A DNA stretch of 64,000 bases, from assembly GCF_018614585.1 (NCBI RefSeq), contig NZ_JAGGOI010000026.1:1-64000 (forward strand), given 5' to 3'. The notes below the pieces were generated by a model. The model had not been told where the DNA came from. It searched no databases and worked only from the letters and a program-made list of their open reading frames with translations. A program made the translations under genes and the position numbers. Positions 31,160 to 39,968 of the stretch are shown piece by piece; within the stretch, counting starts at the first letter, position 1, and every line of letters starts with the position of its first letter. The stretch comes from Streptomyces sp. ISL-1. Its GTDB lineage: Bacteria; Actinomycetota; Actinomycetes; Streptomycetales; Streptomycetaceae.

Positions 31160-31827
31160 CCTGGTCGGAGATGCAGCCGCTGCTGAGCCAGGGCACCCTC
31201 GACACCCTCTACATGGTGCTGTGGTCCACCCTCGTCACCGTCGCCGGCGGACTGCCGCTCGGTGTGCTGCTCGTCCTGACCGACAAGGGCGGGCTGCTGC
31301 AGAACACCCCGGTGAACAAGGTCGTCGGCGTGATCGTGAACATCGGCCGCTCGCTGCCGTTCATCATCCTGCTGATCGCCCTGATCCCCTTCACCACGCT
31401 GGTCGTCGGCACCTTCATCGGGCCCACCGCGATGATCGTGCCACTCGCCGTCGGCGCCATTCCGTTCTTCGCGCGGCTTGTCGAGACGGCGATCCGCGAG
31501 GTCGACCACGGACTGGTCGAGGCCGTCCAGTCGATGGGCGGCTCCATTGCGACGATCGTCCGCAAGGTGCTGCTGCCGCAGGCCCTGCCCTCGCTCGTCT
31601 CCGCCGTCACTACCACGGTGATCGTGCTCGTCGGCTACTCGGCGATGGCCGGCGCGGTCGGCGGCGAGGGGCTCGGATCCAAGGCCGTCACCTACGGATT
31701 CCAGCGCTTCGAGACCCAGTTCATGCTCATCACGGTCGTCATCCTGGTCGGCATGGTCACCGCCGTGCAGCTCGTCGGTGACGGCGCCGTTCGACTCCTG
31801 GCGCGCCGGGGCCGTACCGCTTCCTGA
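31156..31827 (+). CDS. metI: Methionine ABC transporter permease
   Basis: A 223-residue permease with five to six membrane helices, as usual for MetI. The ABC-coupling (EAA) loop is VEAVQSMGGSIATIVRKVLLP, with the conserved glycine and the following proline. NIGRSLPFIILLIALIPFT and GYSAMAGAVGGEGLG are further family landmarks. It forms the membrane channel for methionine import together with two copies of MetN. Start GTG overlaps the metN stop by four bases; metQ begins 70 bases downstream. Confidence 0.95.
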   Translation: MTWSEMQPLLSQGTLDTLYMVLWSTLVTVAGGLPLGVLLVLTDKGGLLQNTPVNKVVGVIVNIGRSLPFIILLIALIPFTTLVVGTFIGPTAMIVPLAVGAIPFFARLVETAIREVDHGLVEAVQSMGGSIATIVRKVLLPQALPSLVSAVTTTVIVLVGYSAMAGAVGGEGLGSKAVTYGFQRFETQFMLITVVILVGMVTAVQLVGDGAVRLLARRGRTAS

Positions 31828-31897
31828 AACCTCGTCCCGCACAGCCCGCACTCCTTGTCCGGGCGCTGTTCCGCTCCACCAGAAAGAGGCACTCTTC

Positions 31898-32758
31898 GTG
31901 CGTAAGAACATCAAGCTCACCGCTGCCGCCGCCGCTGCCGCCGCTCTCTCCCTCGGCCTCACCGCCTGCGGTACTGCGTCCGACCCGGCCGCCAAGTCCG
32001 ACTCCGGCGCCAAGGCCGACGAGTCCAAGGCGCTGGTCGTCGCCGCGTCGCCGACGCCGCACGCCGACATCCTGGGCTACATCAAGGACAACCTGGCGAA
32101 GAAGGCCGGACTGAACCTCGAGGTCAAGGAGTTCACGGACTACGTCCTGCCGAACACCGCCACCGACAACGGCCAGGTCGACGCCAACTTCTTCCAGCAC
32201 AAGCCGTACCTGGACGACTTCAACAAGAAGAACAAGACCCACATCGTCCCGGTCGTCAACGTGCACCTGGAGCCCCTGGGCCTCTACTCCAAGAAGTCCA
32301 AGGACATCAAGGAGATCAAGGCCGGCCAGACCGTCGCCGTCCCGAACGACACCACCAACGAGGGCCGCGCGCTGAAGCTGCTCGCGGACAACGGCCTGAT
32401 CACCCTCAAGGACGGCGCGGGCACCGACGCCAAGCTCTCCGACATCAAGGACAGCAAGGGCCTGAAGTTCAAGGAGTTGGAGGCCGCCACGCTGCCCCGC
32501 GCCCTGAACGACGTCGACGCCGCGGTCATCAACGGCAATTACGCCATCGAGGCCGACCTCAAGCCCGCCCGGGACTCCCTGGCACTGGAGAAGGCGGACG
32601 GCAACCCGTACGCCAACTTCCTCGCCGTCAAGGAGGGCAACGAGAAGGACGCCCGCGTCGAGAAGCTCGCGAAGCTCCTCAACTCCCCCGAGGTGAAGAA
32701 GTTCATCGACGACAAGTACGCCGGCTCCATCGTCTCGGCCTTCGGCCCCGTCAAGTAG
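31898..32758 (+). CDS. metQ: Methionine-binding lipoprotein
   Basis: A 286-residue NlpA-family substrate-binding lipoprotein. The signal peptide ends in the lipobox LTAC (Cys at residue 22), placing it on the outer face of the membrane. The mature part shows VVAASPTPHADILGYIKDNL, FTDYVLPNTATDNGQVDANFF (ligand region), FQHKPYLDDFNKK and VAVPNDTTNEGRALKLL. It delivers methionine (D or L) to MetNI. GTG 31898 follows AAAGAGG at eight bases and begins the signal peptide. A strong terminator follows at 32781. Confidence 0.95.
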   Translation: MRKNIKLTAAAAAAAALSLGLTACGTASDPAAKSDSGAKADESKALVVAASPTPHADILGYIKDNLAKKAGLNLEVKEFTDYVLPNTATDNGQVDANFFQHKPYLDDFNKKNKTHIVPVVNVHLEPLGLYSKKSKDIKEIKAGQTVAVPNDTTNEGRALKLLADNGLITLKDGAGTDAKLSDIKDSKGLKFKELEAATLPRALNDVDAAVINGNYAIEADLKPARDSLALEKADGNPYANFLAVKEGNEKDARVEKLAKLLNSPEVKKFIDDKYAGSIVSAFGPVK

Positions 32759-32780
32759 CCCTCGCCGCAAGCCCCTTGAA

Positions 32781-32819
32781 CGAGGCCCCGCGTACCGCCC
32801 TCCGGTGCGCGGGGCCTCG
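32781..32819 (+). terminator. Terminator of metNIQ
   Basis: Perfect 12-bp stem CGAGGCCCCGCG / CGCGGGGCCTCG with a 15-base loop, 23 bases after the metQ stop. Confidence 0.8.
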
Positions 32820-32917
32820 TCGCAGGCCCACCCGGCCATGCACATCCGCCACCCGATGCTGCATGCTGTGCCTTTACGGCTACGACCCTTACGACGGTCT
32901 TCGGCATGGAGCTGCGC

Positions 32918-33556
32918 ATGACTACCACCTTCCCGGACGTGTCCATCAGCACGGAGCGGTTGGTGCTGCGCCCCTTCGAGGAAGCCGATGTCCCGGCGCA
33001 CACCGAGATGATGAACGACGAACAGGTCACCGCCTGGACCTCGGTGCCGCAGCCGTACACCGCCGCCGACGCCGAGGAGTGGGTCCGCAGTATCGCTCCT
33101 GCTGAGCGCGCGGAAGGCCGTGGAATCGTGCTGGCCGTCACCGAGTTCCTCACCCAGCGGCTCGTCGGCACCGTGCATCTGCAGAACACCAACTGGCGCA
33201 CGCTCGCCACCGAGGCCGCGTACGTCACCGCCCCCTGGGCGCGCGGTGAGGGCTACGCCACCGAATCGGTGCTGGCCGTCGCCCAGTGGCTGTTCCGCGA
33301 CCAGAAGTTCGAGCGCCTGGAAATCCGCACGGCCGCTGACAACACCGCCTCCCAGCAGGTCGCGCAGAAGATCGGCTGCATCAGCGAGGGCGTCCTGCGC
33401 AATGCCTGGATAGCCCGTACGCAGACGGAGGACGGCAGCTGGGCCGACATCCGCACCGATCTGATCGTCTGGAGCCTGCTGCCCGAGGACCTCGAGGGCG
33501 TCGCCGAGCAGATGGCGGATGCGGGGGGCTACGCCTCCTTCACCGACTGGAACTGA
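32918..33556 (+). CDS. GNAT-family acetyltransferase, RimJ/RimL type
   Basis: A 212-residue GNAT protein of the RimJ/RimL type: ISTERLVLRPFEEADVPAHT at the N-terminus, the acetyl-CoA loop in TAPWARGEGYATESVLAVAQ, and the C-terminal NTASQQVAQKIGCISEGVLR. These enzymes acetylate protein N-termini or small amines. ATG 32918 has GGAG six bases upstream; ATG 32906, four codons earlier, overlaps that SD. A lone gene, 105 bases before the cobalamin methyltransferase gene. Confidence 0.85.
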   Translation: MTTTFPDVSISTERLVLRPFEEADVPAHTEMMNDEQVTAWTSVPQPYTAADAEEWVRSIAPAERAEGRGIVLAVTEFLTQRLVGTVHLQNTNWRTLATEAAYVTAPWARGEGYATESVLAVAQWLFRDQKFERLEIRTAADNTASQQVAQKIGCISEGVLRNAWIARTQTEDGSWADIRTDLIVWSLLPEDLEGVAEQMADAGGYASFTDWN

Positions 33557-33660
33557 CGGCAGCCGGTCGGGGCCGGCCACCGCCGCGCCAGGTACTCTCA
33601 CCGTGCCCGCACTCATACGGGGCTGCCCCGACCTGCGACAACACCAGGAGACTGACGACG

Positions 33661-34950
33661 ATGGCCGACCGGGTCACGGTGATCGGCTGGGACGGTTCGC
33701 CGCTCACAGCCGCGGCCAGGTCCGCCCTGGCCGCCGCCACCCTGGTGGCAGGGGCGGCCCACCACCTGGCGCTGCCCGAGGTGCCGAAGGGCGCCGAGCG
33801 CATCCGGCTCGGCAGTGTCGACCTCGCCGCCCGCCGGATCGCGGGCCACCGTGGCAGCGCCGTAGTCCTCGCCGACGGCGACCCCGGCTTGTTCGGCGTA
33901 GTGCGCACCCTGCGCGCCCCGGAGCACGGCCTGGAGGTAGAGGTCGTACCGGCCGTCTCGTCCGTCGCCACTGCCTTCGCCCGGGCGGGCATGCCGTGGG
34001 ACGACGCCCAGATCGTTGTCGCCCACGGCCGTACGCTGCGCCGCGCCGTCAATGTCTGCCGGGCGCACCCCAAGGTCGCCGTCCTCACCTCCCCGGGCGC
34101 CGGGCCCGCCGAGCTCGCCCTGCTCCTCGAAGGCGTGCACCGCACCTTCGTCATCTGCGAGGAACTCGGCACGGAGCGTGAGCGGGTCACCGTCCTCACC
34201 TCCGACAAGGTCGCCGACCACGTCTGGCGCGACCCGAATGTCGTGATCGTCATCGGCGGCGCGGTGACCGCCGCGGTGCCCGGCGGGGGCTGGATCGCGG
34301 GTCGCGAACCCGGCTATCCGCCCGCGGCGCGCGGCTGGGCACTGCCCTCCGAGGTGTACGGACATTCGTACGAAGGCCCCGGCGAAGGTCCCGGCGAAGG
34401 CGTGGCACAAGGCTTCGGCAAAGGCCTCGGACGGGGCGTCGGCGAAGGCGAGTCGCTGCAATTGCGCGCCGCCCAACTGGCCCGGCTCGGCCCCCGCATC
34501 GGTGACCTGGTGTGGGACATCGGCTCCGGCAGCGGCGCGCTCGCGGCGCAGGCGGCCCGCTTCGGCGCCGCCGTCATCGCCGTCGACGCGGACCCGGCAG
34601 CCTGCGGTCGTACCGACGCCACGGCCCGGCAGTCGGGAGTCCAGCTCCAGGTCGTCCAGGGACGCGCGCCGCATGTGCTGGAGCGGCTGCCCGAACCGGA
34701 TGTCGTACGGATCGGAGGCGGGGGGGTACCGGTGGTGACCGCCTGCGCCGACCGGCGCCCGCAGCGCATCGTGACCCATGCCTCCACCCGGGACGACGCC
34801 GAGGCGATCGGCGCGGCACTGGCCGCGGGCGGCTACGCGGTCGAGTGCGCCCTGCTGCAATCCGTCGAACTGGACACCGAGGACTGGTCGGAGCGTGAGC
34901 GTTCCGTCGTCTTTCTGCTCTCCGGCAGGCGCCTGGACCGCGCCCCCTGA
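33661..34950 (+). CDS. cobL: Precorrin-6Y C5,15-methyltransferase (decarboxylating), CbiE-CbiT fusion
   Basis: A 429-residue bifunctional corrin methyltransferase. Residues 1-200 are the CbiE tetrapyrrole-methylase half (RVTVIGWDGSPLTAAARSAL, VVLADGDPGLFGVVRTL); residues from about 270 are the CbiT half with a SAM-binding motif (VWDIGSGSGALAAQAARFG). It methylates C5 and C15 and decarboxylates C12 in cobalamin synthesis. The join is unusual: a glycine/glutamate-rich linker (about residues 237-262) encoded by imperfect repeats of GAAGG-CCCGGC type. ATG 33661 follows AGGAGACTGACGACG. No other corrin genes are adjacent except the BluB-CobT gene downstream. Confidence 0.9.
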   Translation: MADRVTVIGWDGSPLTAAARSALAAATLVAGAAHHLALPEVPKGAERIRLGSVDLAARRIAGHRGSAVVLADGDPGLFGVVRTLRAPEHGLEVEVVPAVSSVATAFARAGMPWDDAQIVVAHGRTLRRAVNVCRAHPKVAVLTSPGAGPAELALLLEGVHRTFVICEELGTERERVTVLTSDKVADHVWRDPNVVIVIGGAVTAAVPGGGWIAGREPGYPPAARGWALPSEVYGHSYEGPGEGPGEGVAQGFGKGLGRGVGEGESLQLRAAQLARLGPRIGDLVWDIGSGSGALAAQAARFGAAVIAVDADPAACGRTDATARQSGVQLQVVQGRAPHVLERLPEPDVVRIGGGGVPVVTACADRRPQRIVTHASTRDDAEAIGAALAAGGYAVECALLQSVELDTEDWSERERSVVFLLSGRRLDRAP

Positions 34951-34972
34951 CCCCGCGCCGCGCGGCGCGGGG
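34951..34972. terminator. Palindromic terminator after cobL
   Basis: A 22-base perfect palindrome, CCCCGCGCCGC / GCGGCGCGGGG, begins directly after the cobL stop codon. Confidence 0.65.
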
Positions 34973-35024
34973 TAGGCTGGCCGATCGTTGTACCGCACCC
35001 GGTCGTTCGTCGCTTCGTTCGTCA

Positions 35025-35207
35025 ATGTCCGGAAAAAGGGGGCGCTTTGGCTCCCATTTGTGGTACGTCGGAGCCGGGGGAAGCGCAACGTGGCGCAGCC
35101 CACAGCGAACCGTGGCGGATCTCCGTGCCGCGGTGGTGAACGGCCGCGAGAATGCTTGGGGTCCGTGGGTCATCGTGCCGCTCGGCGCACACGCTCGTTC
35201 TTGTTGA
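35025..35207 (+). CDS. Small hypothetical protein
   Basis: A 60-codon ORF that reads like a protein rather than a shadow: FGSHLWYVGAGGSATWRSPQ, then RTVADLRAAVVNGRENAWGP and WVIVPLGAHARSC. The tryptophan/valine-rich C-terminal part looks like a small beta-structured domain. Codon third positions are only moderately GC-rich, less than in neighbours. No SD is clear upstream of the ATG. It fills most of the 330-base gap between cobL and the BluB-CobT gene. I do not recognise a family. Confidence 0.35.
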   Translation: MSGKRGRFGSHLWYVGAGGSATWRSPQRTVADLRAAVVNGRENAWGPWVIVPLGAHARSC

Positions 35208-35282
35208 CGGGCGTCAGGTGTGCCGCGATCGGGCGTCCCGGGCGATGGGCGAAGGAGCACAAGCGATGGGCGAGGGGTACGC

Positions 35283-38200
35283 ATGACTGACACCGGCCAG
35301 ATCCCGGGCGAGGGGCTGCCGGAGAACGCAGGCATGGTGGCGCAGCCGGGCATCCCCGCTCCGGGCGCGTACACCTACCTCGAACCCTCCGAGAACGGTC
35401 CGGAAGAAGACGATCTGCTGCTGATGCCGGGGGCGCAGGGAGCGTGGAGCGACCCGCAGCCGGCGCAGCCCGTACAGCAGGGCCCCGTTGGGCTCGGGCA
35501 TGGCGGTCAGGCTCCGGTGGCGATGCCGGCGCCGGTCGCTCAGGCTCCTGGGCCTCCTGGGGCGGAGTATGTCGCTGCTGAGTACCACGCTTCCGGGCAA
35601 TTCGTTCCTGAACACGCCGTCTCTGGACACCACGGGTCCGGGGCCTTCGTCTCCGAATCCCATGCCGAGGTGCCCGCGCAGGTGCAGGCGCCTGTGGCCC
35701 AGGAGTTCGCAGCTCCCGGTTTCGCCGCGCCCGCCTTCGCGCAGGAGCAGTTCGCTCCGGCGCAGGAGCCCGTCGCCGAGCCGGTCGCGCCCGTCCACGA
35801 CGTGAACGAGGCCGGCGCGCACGAGTCAGGCGCGCACGAGGCCGGGGGCCGTCACTCCGGCTCCGTCGACCTCAGTGCCGTACGGGTCCCGGCTGAGGCG
35901 TCGGCCGCGCCGACGCCTCAGCCAACGCGACGCCCGCTGCACATGGGCCCGCCGATGCCCGACAGCACCGGCGGCGTGGTGCGCTCTCTCGCGGACCGCG
36001 GTCCTGCGGGTACGACGCCGCCGCACGCCATGCGCGTTCACACCCCCGGGCCGCCCACATCGGGCCTGGAGTACCTCGACATTCCGCGCGACGAAGCGGG
36101 CGCCGTGCTGCCCGGGCCGCAGCTGGGCGAGATCCCGCCGCAGGCCGGGACCCCCTGGGACCCGCAGCCTCCGCAGTTCCAGACGCCGCCTTCCGTACCA
36201 GCAGAAACGGTCGTCCCAGAGTCCGCGTCGGTCGCTCCAGTCGCACTGGTCACACCTGAAGCGCCAGTCACTCCGGAAGCCGCCGCGGTAGCTGCCCCGG
36301 CACCCGAGCCGCAGCCGGAGGCTGAGCCGGGAGAGTCTGCCCCTGCCGGGCAGTTCGTCCCCGGCGAGGGATCGCTCCCCAGCCCCCACCTGACGCCGAC
36401 GCCGGTAGCCGTGCTGGTCGAGCCGGAGCCCGCGCCGGAAGCGGTGCCGGAGCCCGCAGCGGTGCCCGAGCCCGTACAGCCCGTACAGGAAGTGGCGGCA
36501 GCGGTCGCCGAGCCCGAGCCCGCGCCCGAAGCCGTCGCGCCCGAGCCGGTGCCTCCGGCCGTCGCGCCCGAGCCGGCCGCGTCCGTACATGTGCCCGCGC
36601 CACGCCACGGCGGCTCGGAGCCGCTCGCTGAGCCCACCGCCGAGCCGGCTGCGGAGGCCGAACCTGTCGTAACTCCCCAAATCGCCGAGGTCGTCGAGGT
36701 CGCCGAGGAGGCAGTCGTGGCCGAAGTCTCCGCGCCGGAAGCCGAACCGGAGCCCGAGCCCGAGCCGCTCGCGGTCGACGGGGCGCCCGCACCCGGTTAC
36801 GACGACGCCGAACGCGAAGCCGTACTCCGCGTCATGCGCGAGCGCCGGGACATCCGTAACGGCTTCCGCAGCGACCCCATCCCGCACGACGTGCTGCTCC
36901 GCGTCCTCGAGGCCGCCCACACGGCTCCCAGCGTCGGCCACTCGCAGCCCTGGGACTTCGTCGTCATCCGCTCCGCCGAGACCCGGCGCACGATGCACGA
37001 GCTCGCGCAACGTCAGCGAGAGGCGTACGCCAAGTCGCTGCCGAAGGGCCGGGCGAAGCAGTTCAAGGAACTGAAGATCGACGCGATCCTCGACACCCCG
37101 GTGAACATCGTGGTCACCGCCGATCCGACGCGGGGCGGCCGCCACACGCTGGGCCGGCACACCCAGCCGCAGATGGCCCCGTACTCCTCCGCACTCGCCG
37201 TCGAGAACCTGTGGCTCGCCGCCCGCGCCGAAGGCCTCGGCGTCGGCTGGGTCAGCTTCTTCGACGAGCGTGAGATGGTGCGTGCGCTGGGGCTGCCGGA
37301 GCACCTCGAGGCAGTGGCGTATCTCTGCGTGGGTTACGTCGACGAGTTCCCCGAGGAGCCCGAGCTGATGCAGGCGGGCTGGTCCAAGCGCCGTCCGCTG
37401 TCGTGGGTCGTCCACGAGGAGACGTACGGCCGGCGCGCGCTGCCCGGTGAGGAGCCGCACGATCTGCTCCAGGAGACCGTGTCCAACATCCGCCCGCTGG
37501 ACGCGAAGGCGCTCGGCGAAGCGTGGGAACGGCAGAAGCGGATGACCAAGCCGGCGGGCGCGCTCGGCATGCTGGAGATCATCTCCGCGCAGCTGAGCGG
37601 TCTGTCCCGGATGTGCCCGCCGCCGATCCCGGAGCCCGCAGCTGTCGCGATCTTCGCGGGCGACCACGGGGTGCACGCGCAGGGGGTCACATCGTGGCCG
37701 CAGGAGGTGACGGCCCAGATGGTGGCCAACTTCCTCGGCGGGGGCGCGGTCTGCAACGCGTTCGCCAATCAGGTGGGCGCGGAGGTCTGCGTGATCGACG
37801 TGGGTGTGGCCGGAGACCTGCCCGCCACACCGGGCCTGCTGCCGCGCAAGGTCCGCGCGGGTACGGCGGACTTCACAACCGGCGCCGCGCTGACCCGCGA
37901 GGAGGTCCTCTCGGCGATCGAGGTCGGCATCGAGACGGCGCGGGACCTCGTGGCGGCAGGCAACAAGGCGCTGCTGACCGGTGAGATGGGCATCGCGAAC
38001 ACCACGGTGTCGGCGGCGTTGATCTCCGTCTACACCGGCATGGACCCGGGCGAGGTCACCGGCCGCGGCACGGGCATCAACGACGAGATGCACGCGCGCA
38101 AGGTCGACGTGGTGCGACGCGCGCTGCAGCTTCACGCGCCGGACGCGGCGGACGCGGTCGGCGTCCTGTCCATGGTCGGTGGCCTGGAGCACGCGGCGCT

Positions 38201-38513
38201 GGTCGGCTTCATTCTGGGCGGCGCGTCGCTGCGTACGCCGGTGGTGCTGGACGGCGTTTCGGCGGGCGCGGCCGCGCTGGTCGCCCGCGCGATCGCCCCC
38301 GAGGCGCTGGCGGCCTGCATCGCGGGCCACCGCAGCGCCGAGCCCGGCCATGTGGCAGCCCTCAACAAGCTGGGCCTGCGCCCGCTGGTCGACCTGGACC
38401 TGCGGCTGGGCGAGGGCACGGGCGCCCTGCTGGCGCTGCCGGTGGTGCAGAGCGCGGCGAGGGCGATGCACGAGGTGGCGACGTTCGACTCGGCGGGCGT
38501 GACGGAGAAGTAG
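35283..38513 (+). CDS. cobT: BluB-CobT fusion protein with long disordered N-terminus
   Basis: A 1,076-residue three-part protein. Residues 1 to about 500 are Pro/Ala/Glu/Val-rich, with repeats such as EPEPAPEAV, and predicted disordered. Residues about 507-716 are a BluB-type flavin destructase (RDIRNGFRSDPIPHDVLLRV, APSVGHSQPWDFVVIRS), which cuts FMNH2 with oxygen to dimethylbenzimidazole (DMB). Residues about 736-1,076 are CobT (IFAGDHGVHAQGVTSWPQEV, TGEMGIANTTVSAALI, GRGTGINDEMHARKVD), which joins DMB to nicotinate mononucleotide to form alpha-ribazole phosphate. The two domains catalyse consecutive steps of the lower cobalamin ligand. ATG 35283 has GAGGGG five bases upstream; the frame runs open before it. 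Confidence 0.92.
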   Translation: MTDTGQIPGEGLPENAGMVAQPGIPAPGAYTYLEPSENGPEEDDLLLMPGAQGAWSDPQPAQPVQQGPVGLGHGGQAPVAMPAPVAQAPGPPGAEYVAAEYHASGQFVPEHAVSGHHGSGAFVSESHAEVPAQVQAPVAQEFAAPGFAAPAFAQEQFAPAQEPVAEPVAPVHDVNEAGAHESGAHEAGGRHSGSVDLSAVRVPAEASAAPTPQPTRRPLHMGPPMPDSTGGVVRSLADRGPAGTTPPHAMRVHTPGPPTSGLEYLDIPRDEAGAVLPGPQLGEIPPQAGTPWDPQPPQFQTPPSVPAETVVPESASVAPVALVTPEAPVTPEAAAVAAPAPEPQPEAEPGESAPAGQFVPGEGSLPSPHLTPTPVAVLVEPEPAPEAVPEPAAVPEPVQPVQEVAAAVAEPEPAPEAVAPEPVPPAVAPEPAASVHVPAPRHGGSEPLAEPTAEPAAEAEPVVTPQIAEVVEVAEEAVVAEVSAPEAEPEPEPEPLAVDGAPAPGYDDAEREAVLRVMRERRDIRNGFRSDPIPHDVLLRVLEAAHTAPSVGHSQPWDFVVIRSAETRRTMHELAQRQREAYAKSLPKGRAKQFKELKIDAILDTPVNIVVTADPTRGGRHTLGRHTQPQMAPYSSALAVENLWLAARAEGLGVGWVSFFDEREMVRALGLPEHLEAVAYLCVGYVDEFPEEPELMQAGWSKRRPLSWVVHEETYGRRALPGEEPHDLLQETVSNIRPLDAKALGEAWERQKRMTKPAGALGMLEIISAQLSGLSRMCPPPIPEPAAVAIFAGDHGVHAQGVTSWPQEVTAQMVANFLGGGAVCNAFANQVGAEVCVIDVGVAGDLPATPGLLPRKVRAGTADFTTGAALTREEVLSAIEVGIETARDLVAAGNKALLTGEMGIANTTVSAALISVYTGMDPGEVTGRGTGINDEMHARKVDVVRRALQLHAPDAADAVGVLSMVGGLEHAALVGFILGGASLRTPVVLDGVSAGAAALVARAIAPEALAACIAGHRSAEPGHVAALNKLGLRPLVDLDLRLGEGTGALLALPVVQSAARAMHEVATFDSAGVTEK

Positions 38514-38521
38514 CGCGGCGT

Positions 38522-38552
38522 GGGCGTTGGGGGCACGGTGCCCTCAACGCCC
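38522..38552 (+). terminator. Terminator of cobT
   Basis: 15-bp stem GGGCGTTGGGGGCAC / GTGCCCTCAACGCCC with a single G-T pair, nine bases after the stop codon. Confidence 0.7.
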
Positions 38553-38659
38553 CCGGCCCGTAAGGTGGACGCCGGGACTTCGCACCCCACCCCACCAGCC
38601 GCTTCACCGCCGCAGCGGCTCCGTACACGCACCACCCCGCCCGAGGAGCCCGCACCGTC

Positions 38660-39898
38660 ATGGCCGAGCACGCCGAGCACCCCGCTTATCCCGTCGGACT
38701 CCGCCTGACCGGACGCCGCGTCGTCGTACTCGGCGGTGGCCAGGTCGCCCAGCGTCGGCTCCCCGCGCTCATCGCGGCCGGCGCCGACATCGTCCTCGTG
38801 TCACCGGACGCGACCCCCTCCGTCGAGGCGATGGCCGAGGCCGGCGAGATCCGGTGGGAGCGCCGTCCGTACGCCGAGGGCGACCTCTCCGACGCCTGGT
38901 ACGCACTCATCGCCACCCCCGACGCCGAGGCGAACGAGTGTGCCTCCGCCGAGGCCGAGCGCAGCCGCACCTGGTGCGTACGCTCCGACGACGCGAGCGC
39001 CGCCACCGCCTGGACCCCGGCCACCGGGCGGTCCGAGGGCGTGACCGTCGCGGTGCTGACCGGGCGCGACCCCCGCCGGTCCGCCGCGGTGCGCGACGCC
39101 ATCGTCGAGGGCCTGCGCGACGGCACGCTCGCCGCCCCCCACCACCGCACCAGGACGCCCGGCGTGGCCCTCGTCGGCGGCGGTCCCGGCGACCCGGACC
39201 TGATCACCGTCCGCGGCCGCCGCCTCCTCGCCGAGGCGGACGTCGTCATCGCCGACCGCCTCGGCCCGCGCGACCTTCTCGACGAACTCCCGCCCCACGT
39301 TGAGGTGATCGACGCCGCGAAGATCCCATACGGCCGCTACATGGCCCAGGAGGCCATCAACAACGCCCTGATCGAGCATGCGAAGGCGGGCAAGGCCGTC
39401 GTACGCCTCAAGGGCGGCGACCCCTTCGTCTTCGGCCGTGGCATGGAAGAGGCCCAGGCCCTCGCCGAGGCCGGCATCCCGTGCACGGTCGTCCCCGGCA
39501 TCTCCAGCTCCATCAGCGTCCCCGGCGCCGTCGGCATCCCGGTCACCCACCGTGGTGTCGCGCACGAGTTCACGGTGATCAGCGGCCATGTCGCCCCGGA
39601 CGACGAGCGTTCGCTGGTCGACTGGGCGTCCGTCGCAAGGCTCCGTGGCACGCTCGTCGTCCTGATGGGAGTCGACAAGATCGGCGCGATCGCGCAGACC
39701 CTCATCGCCCACGGCAAGAGCCCCGAGACCCCCGTGGCCCTCGTCCAGGAGGGCACCACCGCCGCCCAGCGCCGCGTCGACGCCACCCTGGCGACCGTGG
39801 CCGAGACGGTGCGGACCGAGGACGTACGCCCGCCGGCGGTCATTGTGATCGGCGAAGTCGTCACTGTCGGCCCGCAGGGCGCACGGCGCGACGCCTGA
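38660..39898 (+). CDS. cysG: Siroheme synthase / uroporphyrinogen-III C-methyltransferase
   Basis: A 412-residue bifunctional CysG. The N-terminal half (to about residue 160) is precorrin-2 dehydrogenase/ferrochelatase-like: VVLGGGQVAQRRLPALIAAG (NAD site) and VTVAVLTGRDPRRSAAVRD. The C-terminal half is SUMT: VALVGGGPGDPDLITVRGRR, RLKGGDPFVFGRGMEEAQAL, VPGISSSISVPGAVGIPVTH. It makes precorrin-2 and siroheme, feeding both cobalamin and sulfite/nitrite reductases. It is shorter than the 457 residues of E. coli CysG, mainly in the central chelatase domain. ATG 38660 begins the conserved N-terminus. Confidence 0.93.
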   Translation: MAEHAEHPAYPVGLRLTGRRVVVLGGGQVAQRRLPALIAAGADIVLVSPDATPSVEAMAEAGEIRWERRPYAEGDLSDAWYALIATPDAEANECASAEAERSRTWCVRSDDASAATAWTPATGRSEGVTVAVLTGRDPRRSAAVRDAIVEGLRDGTLAAPHHRTRTPGVALVGGGPGDPDLITVRGRRLLAEADVVIADRLGPRDLLDELPPHVEVIDAAKIPYGRYMAQEAINNALIEHAKAGKAVVRLKGGDPFVFGRGMEEAQALAEAGIPCTVVPGISSSISVPGAVGIPVTHRGVAHEFTVISGHVAPDDERSLVDWASVARLRGTLVVLMGVDKIGAIAQTLIAHGKSPETPVALVQEGTTAAQRRVDATLATVAETVRTEDVRPPAVIVIGEVVTVGPQGARRDA

Positions 39899-39968
39899 CA
39901 TGTAACCGCAAGTAACCGAACTGCGCCCAGCCGTTGGCACCACACCCAGGAGAAGGCAGTATCACCCT

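Noticed and set aside
34951-35282. Cobalamin riboswitch in front of the BluB-CobT gene
   Set aside because: No B12-box-like sequence and no GCCACTG-type element could be found in this gap.
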